DNA of 64,000 nucleotides from Streptomyces sp. NBC_00154 (lineage in GTDB: Bacteria > Actinomycetota > Actinomycetes > Streptomycetales > Streptomycetaceae): contig NZ_JAPEMI010000001.1 in NCBI RefSeq assembly GCF_026342835.1, positions 6,516,501-6,580,500 on the forward strand. The letters run 5' to 3'. Positions 8,747 to 16,922 of this stretch are shown piece by piece. The translations under genes and the position numbers were made by a program. Below the pieces are notes generated by a model. It was given only the letters and a program-made list of their open reading frames with translations, did not search any database and was not told the DNA's origin. How positions within the stretch are numbered: the stretch's first letter is position 1; every line of letters starts with the position of its first letter.

Positions 8747-9525
8747 TGGATCTCGGAATCCGTGGCCGTACCGCTGTGGTCGCCGCCTCCACCGGTGGTC
8801 TCGGCCGCGCGGTGGCCGAGGCGCTCGCGGCCGAAGGAGCCGCCGTCGTCGTCGCCGGACGGCGCGGTGACCTGGCCGAGAAGATCGCCGCCGGGCTGCC
8901 CGAGGCCGTGGGCTTCCAGGCCGACCTCACGGCACCGGACGGGCCGCGTGAACTGATCGAGGCCGCCCGCGAGGCGTACGGCGACCCGGACATCCTGGTG
9001 GTCAACGGCCCGGGCCCGAAGCCCGGCCGCGCCGTCGACCTCGACGGCGCCGGCACGGACCTCGGATCGGCCGTGGACTCGCTCCTGCTGGCCCAACAAC
9101 GTCTGGTGGCACAGGTGCTGCCCGCCATGCGGCAGCGCGGCTGGGGACGGATCCTCGCCATCGGCTCCAGCGGTGTCGCCGAGCCACTGGCCGGTCTGGT
9201 GCTGTCCAACGCCGGCCGGGCCGCCCTCGCGGCCTACCTCAAGACCCTCGCCGCCGAGGTCGCCCGCGACGGAGTCACCGTCAACCTGCTGCTGCCGGGC
9301 CGGATCGCCACCGACCGGGTCGCCCAGCTCGACGCCGCGCGCGCCGAGCGGGAGCAGCGTCCGGTCGCGGACGTCGCGGCAGACTCCCGGGCCGCCATCC
9401 CCGCCGGGCGGTACGGCACCCCGGAGGAGTTCGCCGCGGCGGCGGCCTTCCTTTGCGGCGCGCCCGCCTCGTACGTCACCGGAACGGCACTCCGGTGCGA
9501 CGGCGGCCTCGTCCGCAGCCTGTGA
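8746..9525 (+). CDS. SDR family oxidoreductase lacking the YxxxK motif
   Basis: 259 aa Rossmann-fold protein with an N-terminal cofactor loop (AASTGGLGRAVAEALAAEG) and a C-terminal SDR ending (YVTGTALRCDGGLVRSL). Where classical SDRs have Tyr-x-x-x-Lys, this one reads LSNAGRAALAAYLK, so the usual Tyr and Lys are Asn and Arg; SSGVAEP supplies Ser. The same replacement is my recollection of a recurring SDR subgroup, so it may be a functional variant. ATG 8746 overlaps the DHDPS stop (TGATG); GTG 8743 is an alternative start. The operon suggests a dehydrogenase or structural role in the same pathway. Confidence 0.82.
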   Translation: MDLGIRGRTAVVAASTGGLGRAVAEALAAEGAAVVVAGRRGDLAEKIAAGLPEAVGFQADLTAPDGPRELIEAAREAYGDPDILVVNGPGPKPGRAVDLDGAGTDLGSAVDSLLLAQQRLVAQVLPAMRQRGWGRILAIGSSGVAEPLAGLVLSNAGRAALAAYLKTLAAEVARDGVTVNLLLPGRIATDRVAQLDAARAEREQRPVADVAADSRAAIPAGRYGTPEEFAAAAAFLCGAPASYVTGTALRCDGGLVRSL

Positions 9526-9560
9526 CCGGCCGGAACCCACCCGATGAAGGACCACAATTC

Positions 9561-11000
9561 ATGAGCACAGTGCATCGGATCAGTAACCTGATCGGTGGCA
9601 AGGACTTCCCCGGCGACGGTTACGAGCGTCGCAATCCCGCGGACCCGTCCGACCTGGTGTCCGTCTCGCCGGCCTCCGGCGTGGATGCCGTGGACGCTGC
9701 GGTCACGGCGGCCTGCGACGCCCAGCCGGGCTGGGCGGCACTGCCCGCACCCGCGCGCGGCGCCATTCTGATGGACGCGGCGGAGATTCTGCGCGGCCGT
9801 CACGAGGAGATCGCCCGTGACCTGGTGCGGGAGGAAGGCAAGACGCTGGCCGAGGCCCGGGGTGAAGTCCGCCGGGCGATCGATGTGTTCCGCTTCTTCG
9901 GTTCCGAGGGCTGGCGGCTCGGCGGCCCGACGCTGCCGAGCTCGCAGCCCGACACCCTGGTGCACACCCGCCGCGAGGCGCTGGGCGTGGTCGGACTGAT
10001 CACCCCGTGGAACTTCCCGATCGCCATCCCGGCCTGGAAGATGGCGCCGGCACTGATCACGGGCAACGCGGTGGTCCTCAAGCCCGCCGAGCTCACCCCG
10101 GTGTCGACCCGTCACCTCGCCGACGCGCTGGTGCAGGCGGGCCTGCCGGCCGGCGTGCTGAATGTGGTGCACGGCGCCGGACCGGTCGTCGGTGAAGCGC
10201 TGGTGACCGACCCCCGGGTGTCAGCGGTGTCGTTCACCGGGTCCACGACGGTCGGCATGCACATCGAGCGCACCGTCCACGAGCGACGCGGCCGGGTGCA
10301 GGTCGAGATGGGCGGCAAGAACGCCTTGGTGGTGCTCGACGACGCGGACGTCGAGCAGGCCGCACAGGTCGCCGCGGCCGGCGGCTTCGCCCTCACCGGA
10401 CAGGCCTGCACCGCCTCCTCCCGGGTCATCTGCACCCCAGGCGTGTACGTGGCCTTCGTCGCGGCGCTCACCAAGCAGGCAGAGCGCTACCGTCCGGGCA
10501 ACGGTCTGGACGGGGACACCCTGATGGGCCCGGTGGTCAGCGAGCAACAGCTCGCCGGTATCGAGGCGGCGATCGAGCGAGCCAGGGACGAGGGCGTGAC
10601 CGTCGCGGCCGGCGGTGTCGCCCCCCAGGGCCTGATGCTGGCACCCACCGTGCTCACCGGTGTCGGCCGGGACAGCGCCGTCGCGCGTGACGAGATCTTC
10701 GGCCCTGTGGTGGCCGTACTTGTCGCCGAGGATCTCGACGACGCGATCGAGCTGGTCAACGACTCGCGGTACGGGCTGGCCGCAGGCGTGTGCACCCGAA
10801 GCCTCGCCCGTGCCCAGCGGTTCGCCGCGCGGGTCCGGGCCGGCGTGATCAAGGTCAACCGCCCGACGACCGGGCTGGACCTGAACGTGCCCTTCGGAGG
10901 CGTGAAGGATTCGTCCAGCAATACCTACCGCGAGCAGGGAACCGTGGCCACCGAGTTCTACTCCTGGTCCAAGTCCGTCTACCTGGGCTGGGACGACTGA
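9561..11000 (+). CDS. NAD(P)-dependent aldehyde dehydrogenase
   Basis: 479 aa ALDH. Cofactor and catalytic landmarks are ITPWNFPIAIPAWKMAPAL, SFTGSTTVG, the general-base Glu in EMGGKNALVVL and the nucleophile Cys in GQACTASSRV; EIFGPVVAV and PFGGVKDSS follow. It looks most like alpha-ketoglutaric/succinic semialdehyde dehydrogenases. ATG 9561 follows GAAGGA; it lies 35 nt after the SDR stop and is the last gene of the operon, just ahead of a strong hairpin. It probably oxidises the aldehyde made by the DHDPS-family enzyme; with a keto-deoxy acid dehydratase upstream the product would be 2-oxoglutarate, but that is inference. Confidence 0.9.
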   Translation: MSTVHRISNLIGGKDFPGDGYERRNPADPSDLVSVSPASGVDAVDAAVTAACDAQPGWAALPAPARGAILMDAAEILRGRHEEIARDLVREEGKTLAEARGEVRRAIDVFRFFGSEGWRLGGPTLPSSQPDTLVHTRREALGVVGLITPWNFPIAIPAWKMAPALITGNAVVLKPAELTPVSTRHLADALVQAGLPAGVLNVVHGAGPVVGEALVTDPRVSAVSFTGSTTVGMHIERTVHERRGRVQVEMGGKNALVVLDDADVEQAAQVAAAGGFALTGQACTASSRVICTPGVYVAFVAALTKQAERYRPGNGLDGDTLMGPVVSEQQLAGIEAAIERARDEGVTVAAGGVAPQGLMLAPTVLTGVGRDSAVARDEIFGPVVAVLVAEDLDDAIELVNDSRYGLAAGVCTRSLARAQRFAARVRAGVIKVNRPTTGLDLNVPFGGVKDSSSNTYREQGTVATEFYSWSKSVYLGWDD

Positions 11001-11028
11001 GCCACTGACCAGCCGCACCATCCCGCGG

Positions 11029-11074
11029 ACCGCTGCGGTTGCCGGGCCCCTTCAGGCCCGGCAACCGCAGCGGT
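11029..11074. terminator. Perfect 20-bp hairpin between convergent genes
   Basis: Arms 11029-11048 and 11055-11074 are perfectly complementary over 20 bp around a 6-nt loop (CCTTCA). It lies 28 nt after the aldehyde dehydrogenase stop and 55 nt before the end of the convergent binding-protein gene. There is no long U-run on either side, as is common in high-GC actinobacteria, so it probably acts as a bidirectional stop. Confidence 0.85.
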
Positions 11075-11129
11075 TCAGTCGTGGGCCGGAGCACCGAAGC
11101 CGTGACGCCCTCGGTGCCGACCCGGGGGA

Positions 11130-12947
11130 CTACTCGCGGTCGCCCGCGCCGGCCTTGCGGCGGCGGACCGCCAGCCCGCCGACGACGCCGAGCACCGCCA
11201 CAGCACCGACACCGGCGGCCACGGTTCCGGTGGACATGGAGGAGTCGGCGCTCTTGGCGGCCGGGGCGGCCTTGGCGTAGTTCCAGAAGTTCAGCTGGGT
11301 GGGCATCACGCCTGCCGTGTCCGCCTTGCCGGAGACAAGGCCCTTCACGGTGTCCGTGCGGGCCGCGTACAGGCCGTTGTCGTAGTACAGGATCATGTCC
11401 TGGTTGTGCCGGTACAGGATGTCCTGCATCTGACCGACGATCCGAGCGCGCTCGGCCGGATCGAAGGCCTTGATCTGCTCCTGGAAGAGCTTGTCGTACT
11501 CCTTGTCGCAGTGGAATGCGTCGGTGGAGCCGCTGGTGCCGTCGTCCTGCGGGCGGGTGTCGCAGGTCTGGATGCCGAGCATGTAGCTCGGGTCGGGGCC
11601 GGTGCCCCAGCTGTCCATCAGCATGTCCCAGTCGCCCTTGGCGAGGTTGTCGTTCAGCTTGGTCATGCCGAACGGCTGGATGGTGACCTCGATGCCGATG
11701 TCCTTGAGCCAGCCCTTGACGTACGACGAGATCTGCGCGTCGCCGGTGCTGTCGGAGTGGATACCCAGGCGCAGATTCAGTTTCTTGCCGGACTTCGGCG
11801 CCGTTCGTATGCCGTCCTTGCCCTTCTTGTAACCGGCCTCGTCGAGCAGCGCGTTGGCCTTGGCCGGGTCGAAGTCCGTCGCCTCACCGGGCTCGGGAGT
11901 CCACGCCCACTGGCTCCAGGCGGGCGGCAGGTAACCCACACCAGGCGCGCCCAGGTTGTTGAGGACCTTCTTGACCAGCGTCTTCTTGTCCGTCGCGTAG
12001 GCGATGGCGGTGCGCACGGCCTGGTCGGCGAGCACGGGGTTCGCCGTGCCGATCGCCTTCTCGTTACGGGTCTTCGCCCCGGCGTTGATCTCGATGGCGC
12101 TCCAGTGGTGGCCGGGCGTCTGGAAGGCCTTGACGTTCTTCTCGCTCTGCAGGGCCTTGAACTGGGTGGAGTTCATCTTGGTGACATAGTCGAGCTGCCC
12201 GCTGCGCAGCGCGGCCACCGCGGCGTCGGTGGTCTTGTACTGCTGCTCGAGCAGGTGGTCGTACTTGGGGGCGCCGAGGAAGAAGTCCTTGTTGGCGTCG
12301 AGCTTGGCGTACTGCTCGGTCTTGTAGGTGGCGAGCTTCCAGGGGCCGTAACCGACCAGCGGGAAGCTGTTGTTCTTGAAGCTCTTCAGGTCGCCGGTGT
12401 GCTTCTCCCAGATGTGCTTGGGCACGATCGGGATGCTGCTGGGGGTGGAGACGTACAGCATGTTCGACTGCGGGGCCTTGGTGGTGATCACCAGGGTGTT
12501 CGCGTCGGTGGCCTCGACCTTGGCGAAGTTTCGGACCAGTGAGCCGTTGGCCGTGGCGGCGGTCTCGTTCGTCATGATCAGGTTCAGCGTCCAGGCGGCG
12601 TCCTCGGCCGTGATCGGCCGGCCGTCGGACCATTTCAGACCCTTGTGGATCTTGAAGGTCCAGCTGAGCTTGTCGGCGGAGGTGGTCCAGGAGTCGGCGA
12701 GGTAGGGCGCCGCGCTGCCGTCCGGGCGGAGCGAGTTGAGCGACGGGTAGACCTGGCCGAAAATGTCCAGGGCGCCGTCGAAGTACGCGAGGAACGGATT
12801 GAGGGTGTCCACTCCGGACGTGTCCATCGTCACGCGGAGGGTGGTACCGGCGCCGTCGGCTTGGGCGGCGGTCGCGGGAAGCGCGAGGATCGGCAGGGCG
12901 AGAGTGGCGAGAGCGGCGGCGGCTCTGCGCGGTATGCGCACGTTCAC
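11130..12947 (-). CDS. ABC transporter substrate-binding protein, family 5, with C-terminal membrane anchor
   Basis: 605 aa oligopeptide/nickel-type (SBP_bac_5) binding protein. The N terminus has a Sec signal (LATLALPILALPATAAQA) with AxA-type cleavage and no lipobox Cys. Family landmarks include TLNPFLAYFD, WTFKIHKGLKWSDGRPIT and WDMLMDSWGTGPDP. The C terminus ends in a hydrophobic helix (VGAVAVLGVVGGLAVRRRK) and basic tail, so it is probably tethered by its C terminus instead of a lipid. GTG 12947 is chosen over an in-frame start at 13037 because it follows GGGAG and opens directly into the signal peptide. No permease or ATPase gene is adjacent. Confidence 0.88.
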   Translation of the reverse strand: MNVRIPRRAAAALATLALPILALPATAAQADGAGTTLRVTMDTSGVDTLNPFLAYFDGALDIFGQVYPSLNSLRPDGSAAPYLADSWTTSADKLSWTFKIHKGLKWSDGRPITAEDAAWTLNLIMTNETAATANGSLVRNFAKVEATDANTLVITTKAPQSNMLYVSTPSSIPIVPKHIWEKHTGDLKSFKNNSFPLVGYGPWKLATYKTEQYAKLDANKDFFLGAPKYDHLLEQQYKTTDAAVAALRSGQLDYVTKMNSTQFKALQSEKNVKAFQTPGHHWSAIEINAGAKTRNEKAIGTANPVLADQAVRTAIAYATDKKTLVKKVLNNLGAPGVGYLPPAWSQWAWTPEPGEATDFDPAKANALLDEAGYKKGKDGIRTAPKSGKKLNLRLGIHSDSTGDAQISSYVKGWLKDIGIEVTIQPFGMTKLNDNLAKGDWDMLMDSWGTGPDPSYMLGIQTCDTRPQDDGTSGSTDAFHCDKEYDKLFQEQIKAFDPAERARIVGQMQDILYRHNQDMILYYDNGLYAARTDTVKGLVSGKADTAGVMPTQLNFWNYAKAAPAAKSADSSMSTGTVAAGVGAVAVLGVVGGLAVRRRKAGAGDRE

Positions 12948-13076
12948 AGGGGGCAACTCCCTTGGGCGGGGACGGGAATGCAGCGGAGGCGCATTGGCTG
13001 GAATGCATCCTCGTAAGTAACCTGCGCCAAAGTCCATAGCGACGGCAAGAATTTACAGAGATCTACTGGCGAAAGC

Positions 13077-13109
13077 GGCGGCCGGCCCCGTCGCGCGGAG
13101 CCGGCCGCC
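13077..13109 (-). terminator. Hairpin downstream of the NlpC/P60 gene
   Basis: Arms 13077-13086 and 13100-13109 pair over 10 bp (GGCGGCCGGC with its complement); after one mismatch the stem can extend by three more pairs around a 5-nt loop. It starts 22 nt beyond the stop of the minus-strand NlpC/P60 gene and separates it from the promoter region of the binding-protein gene. Confidence 0.65.
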
Positions 13110-13130
13110 TGAGCTGAGTCGAGCTGAGCG

Positions 13131-14210
13131 TCAGCCGGCGAGGTGGTAGTAACCGAGCAGGTCGCTGTGCGAAGCGATGGTGTCGTCGCGCACGTACGAG
13201 GCCGTCTGCGGGGCGTTGACCATCATCGCCACCCCGTTCACGGTGCCGGTGTAGACCCCGACGTGGTGCACGGTCGACGCCGAGCCGCCGAAGAAGACCA
13301 GGTCACCGGGGATCGCGGTGGCAGCGGTGACCTTGGTGAAGCGCGGGTTGACCACCTGGTCCTTGGTGGTCTGGCCGATGTCGCCGGCGCCCGCCCGCCA
13401 ATACAGCCAGCGGGCGAATCCCGAGCAGTCCAGGCCCACCTCCTTGTCGGCCGGGCACGGTGTGATCGAGCCGCCGTAGCCGTCGCAGATGCCGATCGAC
13501 GGGCCGAAGTCCGTCTCGTGGCCGCCGCCCCAGACGTACTGGATGTTCTGGCCGGTGGCCTGCTCGCCGAAATTGACGACCGCCGCGTAGCGGCCCGAGC
13601 CGAGGTCGGCCGGCTGCTGAGGCGCCGGGTCGCCGTACAGCTTCGCCTTGGTGGCGGGGTCCACCACACCGGTGGCCGCCAGCCCCACCGAGGACTGGTA
13701 GGTGCGTACCGCGTTGGTGGTGCCGGAGCCGAGGACATGGTCCACGGTCAGCGAGGCGCCATGGGCGTTGAGCTTGATCTGCAGCTCGGTGACGCAGCCG
13801 TCGTTCTCGTTGGGCTCCAGGTCCACCGGGCAGCGCAGGCTGCGCAGGTCGATGGCGACCGTGGGGTCCTCGTAGTACAGCGCGGACTTGGTGGCCGGGC
13901 CGACCAGACCGTCCGAGGTGAGGCCCTTGGAGGTCTGGTAGGACTGGACGGCCGCAGTCGTCGCCGGGCCGAAGTCGCCGTCCACCGTCAGCGAGGCACC
14001 GCCGAAGTTGAGCAGTGTCTGAAGCTCGGTCACGCAGCCGCTCAGCTGGCCCTGCTTGACGGTGCTCGGGCAGTCGGAGGAGAGCAGATTTGTCCGTGCG
14101 GGAATAGTCGCGGCCGCCGCGGGCATCGCGGTGCTCAGTGCGAGCAGTCCCGCTGCCGCCGCGACCGCGAATCCGCGGCCGGCCCGGCGGAGTTTTCCGT
14201 ATGCAGGCAT
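13131..14210 (-). CDS. Secreted NlpC/P60 peptidoglycan hydrolase with two PG-binding domains
   Basis: 359 aa. A Sec signal (residues 1-35, ending MPAAAATIPA) is followed by two PG_binding_1 repeats (about 45-112 and 115-182; each starts with CP and includes GCVTELQ and a TVD motif) and a C-terminal NlpC/P60 domain. The catalytic Cys is in GLDCSGFARW (about residue 262) and the His in HHVGVYTG (about 320). It should cleave D-Glu-diaminopimelate-type bonds in murein stem peptides outside the cell. ATG 14210 follows GGGAG. It is co-oriented with and 37 nt downstream of the DUF1906 gene, which carries the same kind of binding repeat. Confidence 0.92.
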   Translation of the reverse strand: MPAYGKLRRAGRGFAVAAAAGLLALSTAMPAAAATIPARTNLLSSDCPSTVKQGQLSGCVTELQTLLNFGGASLTVDGDFGPATTAAVQSYQTSKGLTSDGLVGPATKSALYYEDPTVAIDLRSLRCPVDLEPNENDGCVTELQIKLNAHGASLTVDHVLGSGTTNAVRTYQSSVGLAATGVVDPATKAKLYGDPAPQQPADLGSGRYAAVVNFGEQATGQNIQYVWGGGHETDFGPSIGICDGYGGSITPCPADKEVGLDCSGFARWLYWRAGAGDIGQTTKDQVVNPRFTKVTAATAIPGDLVFFGGSASTVHHVGVYTGTVNGVAMMVNAPQTASYVRDDTIASHSDLLGYYHLAG

Positions 14211-14247
14211 GGTTCTCCCAGGAGTCTGAATCGCCATGGATCGGGGG

Positions 14248-16008
14248 TTACTTGCCGGCTTGCAGGGCGGACCAGGTCAGATTGCCGACGATCCCGTCCG
14301 AGGTCAGGCCCTGGGCGGTCTGGTACGCCTTGACCGCGGTGGTGGTCGCCGGGCCGAAGTCGCCGTCGATGGTGAGCGTCTGACCGCGGGCCGCGATCAG
14401 CGCGCGCTGCAGACGCTTGACGTCGGTGCCGGTGGAGCCGGACTGGAGGGTCGGCCTGGTGCCCGCGGACAGCAGGGCGGTCCAGGTGTGGGAGTCGACG
14501 GTGCCGGTGACCGGCAGCGACTTGGCGCTCTGGAAGGACTGGACGGCGCTCGTGGTACCCGAGCCGAAGGCCCCGTCCACGGTGCCGGTGAAGTACCCCT
14601 GGCGCATCAGCAGGCACTGGGCGGCGCTGACCAGGCCGCCGGAGGAACCCGCGGAAATCGATCCGTACGCCGAGAAGTCGAGGCTCGCGGTGCAGGAACC
14701 GGCGAACGGCCCCACGCCGACGTCCAGGTAGTCGCGGTCGATGTTGATCGTCACGCCGCCCCAGGTCTCGTCGGTGTCCCCGCTGAGCTGGTGGATGCGC
14801 TGGTGGTCGGCCCAGTACTCGTCGGGAACGTAGGGCGTGGCGTCGTTGTCGGCCTTGCCGTTCCAGCGGGCGAACCAGATGTGGTCCGGCATCGTGTAGG
14901 TGCCGGTGGTGTACTCGCCGGCCAGGTCGGCCATGGAGGTCGCGGAGGTGTAGACGCCGGAGAGGTAGCCGCTGCTGTGCAGTTCCTCGGTCCAGGCGCT
15001 GAGGAAGGTCATCACCGCGTTACTGCATGCCGTGTTGGTCTGGTCGTACGCCTCCATGTCGTCGTAGAGCACACTGCCCTGCGGCAGCCCGAGTGCGGCA
15101 GCGGCGGCGACGGCTTCCTGTGCCTCGCTGTGCCCCTGGCTCGCGGCGGTGGCAAGGGTGGACGACACCTTGTGGCTGAAGGTGTTGCACGGCGCCTGCA
15201 GTCCCACATGGATGGGGATGATGTGCCAGCCCGCCGAGGTCTGCGTCTGGATCCACGGCGCGGTCAGGTTGGGCTGGTCGCAGGCGGCGCTGATGCCGCT
15301 GATGTACACCCCGATGGCCCGGAACGGCGAGGCGGACCAGGCGGACATCTGCGCGTTGGACGGTGCGGCGCACGGGTCGAAGCCGAGACCGGCGTACGTG
15401 CCGGGCTGTGCAGCGACGGCGGACGCGGACATGGCCTCGGCCCGGCCCGCCGGAGCTGCGGACAGGGTCACCGCCTCGGCGCCGGCGTCCAGGTCCGCGC
15501 TGTCCAGGATGGTCTGCGCGGCGGCAGCGTCCGCACCCACCGAGGCGGTGACCAGCACTCCGGCTGCCGGTACCGCCTGGCGTATCCGCCCGGACGGCGC
15601 ACCGCCGGTCCGCGGTGCCGAGGCCCTGGCGGCGCCCTTGGGTGCGATGCGGGTGGAGCCGTCCACCGACTTCCGGCCGGTCGCGTCCAGCGGTTCGATC
15701 ACCAGCGCTTCGGTGCCGCCGACCAGCCCGGCCGGGCAGGTGGCCTGACCGGCATCGGTGACGTGGCCGAGGTAGACCGCGTGGCGATCGAAGCGCACAC
15801 AGGTATCGGGGTGCTCGGCCAGGTCGATGACCGGCCAACTGCTGGGCACACGTACGTGATAGCCCCGGTAGGAGACATCCTTGGCGCCGTCGGCGGCGCC
15901 GGCCGGTGCTGCGGCGGTGGCCAGGGCGGCGGTGCTCAGCGCGGCCAGCGCGGTGAGCACGGTGGTTGCGGCGCGCAGATGCGCTCGTGGTGGTCTGGGC
16001 AGTCTCAT
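14248..16008 (-). CDS. Secreted DUF1906 glycoside-hydrolase-like protein with two PG-binding domains
   Basis: 586 aa. Sec signal (to about residue 40, LATAAAPAGAADG), a 150-residue linker region, then a Rv2525c-like DUF1906 TIM-barrel domain (about residues 215-420: GLGFDPCAAPS, AIGVYISG, SVLYDDMEAYD with acidic residues at the end of a strand), then two C-terminal PG_binding_1 repeats (about 445-510 and 515-585). Probably exported and attached to or acting on cell-wall glycan; enzyme activity of this family is unproven. ATG 16008 is chosen because it opens the signal peptide; the frame stays open upstream to 16143. It heads a two-gene wall operon with the NlpC/P60 gene. Confidence 0.88.
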   Translation of the reverse strand: MRLPRPPRAHLRAATTVLTALAALSTAALATAAAPAGAADGAKDVSYRGYHVRVPSSWPVIDLAEHPDTCVRFDRHAVYLGHVTDAGQATCPAGLVGGTEALVIEPLDATGRKSVDGSTRIAPKGAARASAPRTGGAPSGRIRQAVPAAGVLVTASVGADAAAAQTILDSADLDAGAEAVTLSAAPAGRAEAMSASAVAAQPGTYAGLGFDPCAAPSNAQMSAWSASPFRAIGVYISGISAACDQPNLTAPWIQTQTSAGWHIIPIHVGLQAPCNTFSHKVSSTLATAASQGHSEAQEAVAAAAALGLPQGSVLYDDMEAYDQTNTACSNAVMTFLSAWTEELHSSGYLSGVYTSATSMADLAGEYTTGTYTMPDHIWFARWNGKADNDATPYVPDEYWADHQRIHQLSGDTDETWGGVTINIDRDYLDVGVGPFAGSCTASLDFSAYGSISAGSSGGLVSAAQCLLMRQGYFTGTVDGAFGSGTTSAVQSFQSAKSLPVTGTVDSHTWTALLSAGTRPTLQSGSTGTDVKRLQRALIAARGQTLTIDGDFGPATTTAVKAYQTAQGLTSDGIVGNLTWSALQAGK

Positions 16009-16304
16009 GGCACTCCAGGTCGGCCTCTGGGATGGACAGGACATGCGCCTTTCACCCGGATCACGGGGCCGGCTCGCATCGTCGTGCGGCGCCGCCGTGA
16101 GCAAGGCAGGCGAAAGGTAGCGCGTCATTGAGTTGCGTTGCACTACCTATTGCCGAAAATTTCTTACCAAGCTGCTGAGCCGTGTCGCGCCAACAGAACT
16201 GGCCGGTCCGGCAGTTCGATGTGAGAACTCATCAGCGCGGTTGCGAGTACGCCGGTTTCGGGAGTCCCGGCACGGGGAATGACGGCCTGCGCAGCGATGT
16301 TGTG

Positions 16305-16727
16305 ATGTCCATGACCTTCTTTGTTGACGTGACGGTGCGCGGCTACGAGCTCGATACGCAGGGACATCTGAACCAGGCGGTCTATCTGCAGTACGCGGAG
16401 CACGCCCGGTGGGAGCTGCTGCGAGCCGCCGGCCTGCCGCAGGAGAAGCTGCTGGCCGGCGGCGTGGGTCCGGTCGCGCTCGAAGTGACGGTGAAGTTCC
16501 TGCGGGAGCTGCGGGGCGGTGAACGGGTGCGGGTGACCTGTCAGTTCGTCTACGGCAGCGGAAAGACCTTCCAGGTGGTGCAGAAGATCATCAAGGAGGA
16601 CGGCACGGTCGCGGCGGAGATCACGGGCGTGGCGGGCATGCTCGACCTGACCGCCCGCAGGCTCATCGCCGATCCGGCCGGCCATCTCGCCTCGCTCGCC
16701 GGAAACCCGGACCTGCTCAGCGGCTGA
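16305..16727 (+). CDS. Acyl-CoA thioesterase, hotdog fold (4HBT/YbgC type)
   Basis: 140 aa single-domain hotdog thioesterase. The signature YELDTQGHLNQAVYLQYAEH (about residues 13-32) contains the catalytic Asp and the N-x-x-Y-L-x-Y-x-E pattern of the family. It should hydrolyse a short or aromatic acyl-CoA in the cytoplasm. The start is uncertain: ATG 16305 and 16311 both lack a clear ribosome site, and the frame is open to 16182. It is divergent from the DUF1906 gene (296 nt between them, in which I saw no gene) and co-oriented with the ArsR regulator 195 nt downstream. Confidence 0.82.
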   Translation: MSMTFFVDVTVRGYELDTQGHLNQAVYLQYAEHARWELLRAAGLPQEKLLAGGVGPVALEVTVKFLRELRGGERVRVTCQFVYGSGKTFQVVQKIIKEDGTVAAEITGVAGMLDLTARRLIADPAGHLASLAGNPDLLSG

Positions 16728-16867
16728 TCGCAGGTGGCCGGGCCGTGCGGGAGGCGGTGCGCATGACGGCCGCCGCCTCGTGCGTGGCGTCGGCGCGGCT
16801 CCCGCTCTCGTTCACGGGGTGGGATCCGTCCGGTCCGCCCCATGCCCGTGGTGCGATGCGGAGCAAA

Positions 16868-16885
16868 GTACGATGGGTCTCGTAC
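16868..16885. promoter_or_regulatory. Inverted repeat upstream of the ArsR gene
   Basis: GTACGA (16868-16873) and TCGTAC (16880-16885) form a perfect 6-bp inverted repeat around a 6-nt spacer, 37 nt before the GTG start of the ArsR-type gene. A second interleaved repeat (ATGG/CCAT) overlaps it. Position and symmetry fit an autoregulatory ArsR operator. Confidence 0.5.
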
Positions 16886-16922
16886 CATGGAGCGTCCGGA
16901 CGAAGCGACGACAGGAGCCGAC

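Noticed and set aside
12948..13037. 30-residue N-terminal extension of the family 5 binding protein
   Set aside because: No ribosome site and it would bury the signal peptide; GTG 12947 with GGGAG is better.
14236..16131. 631-codon plus-strand frame opposite the DUF1906 gene
   Set aside because: Gly/Arg/Val-rich translation without domains; the minus strand has signal peptide, DUF1906 and PG-binding repeats.
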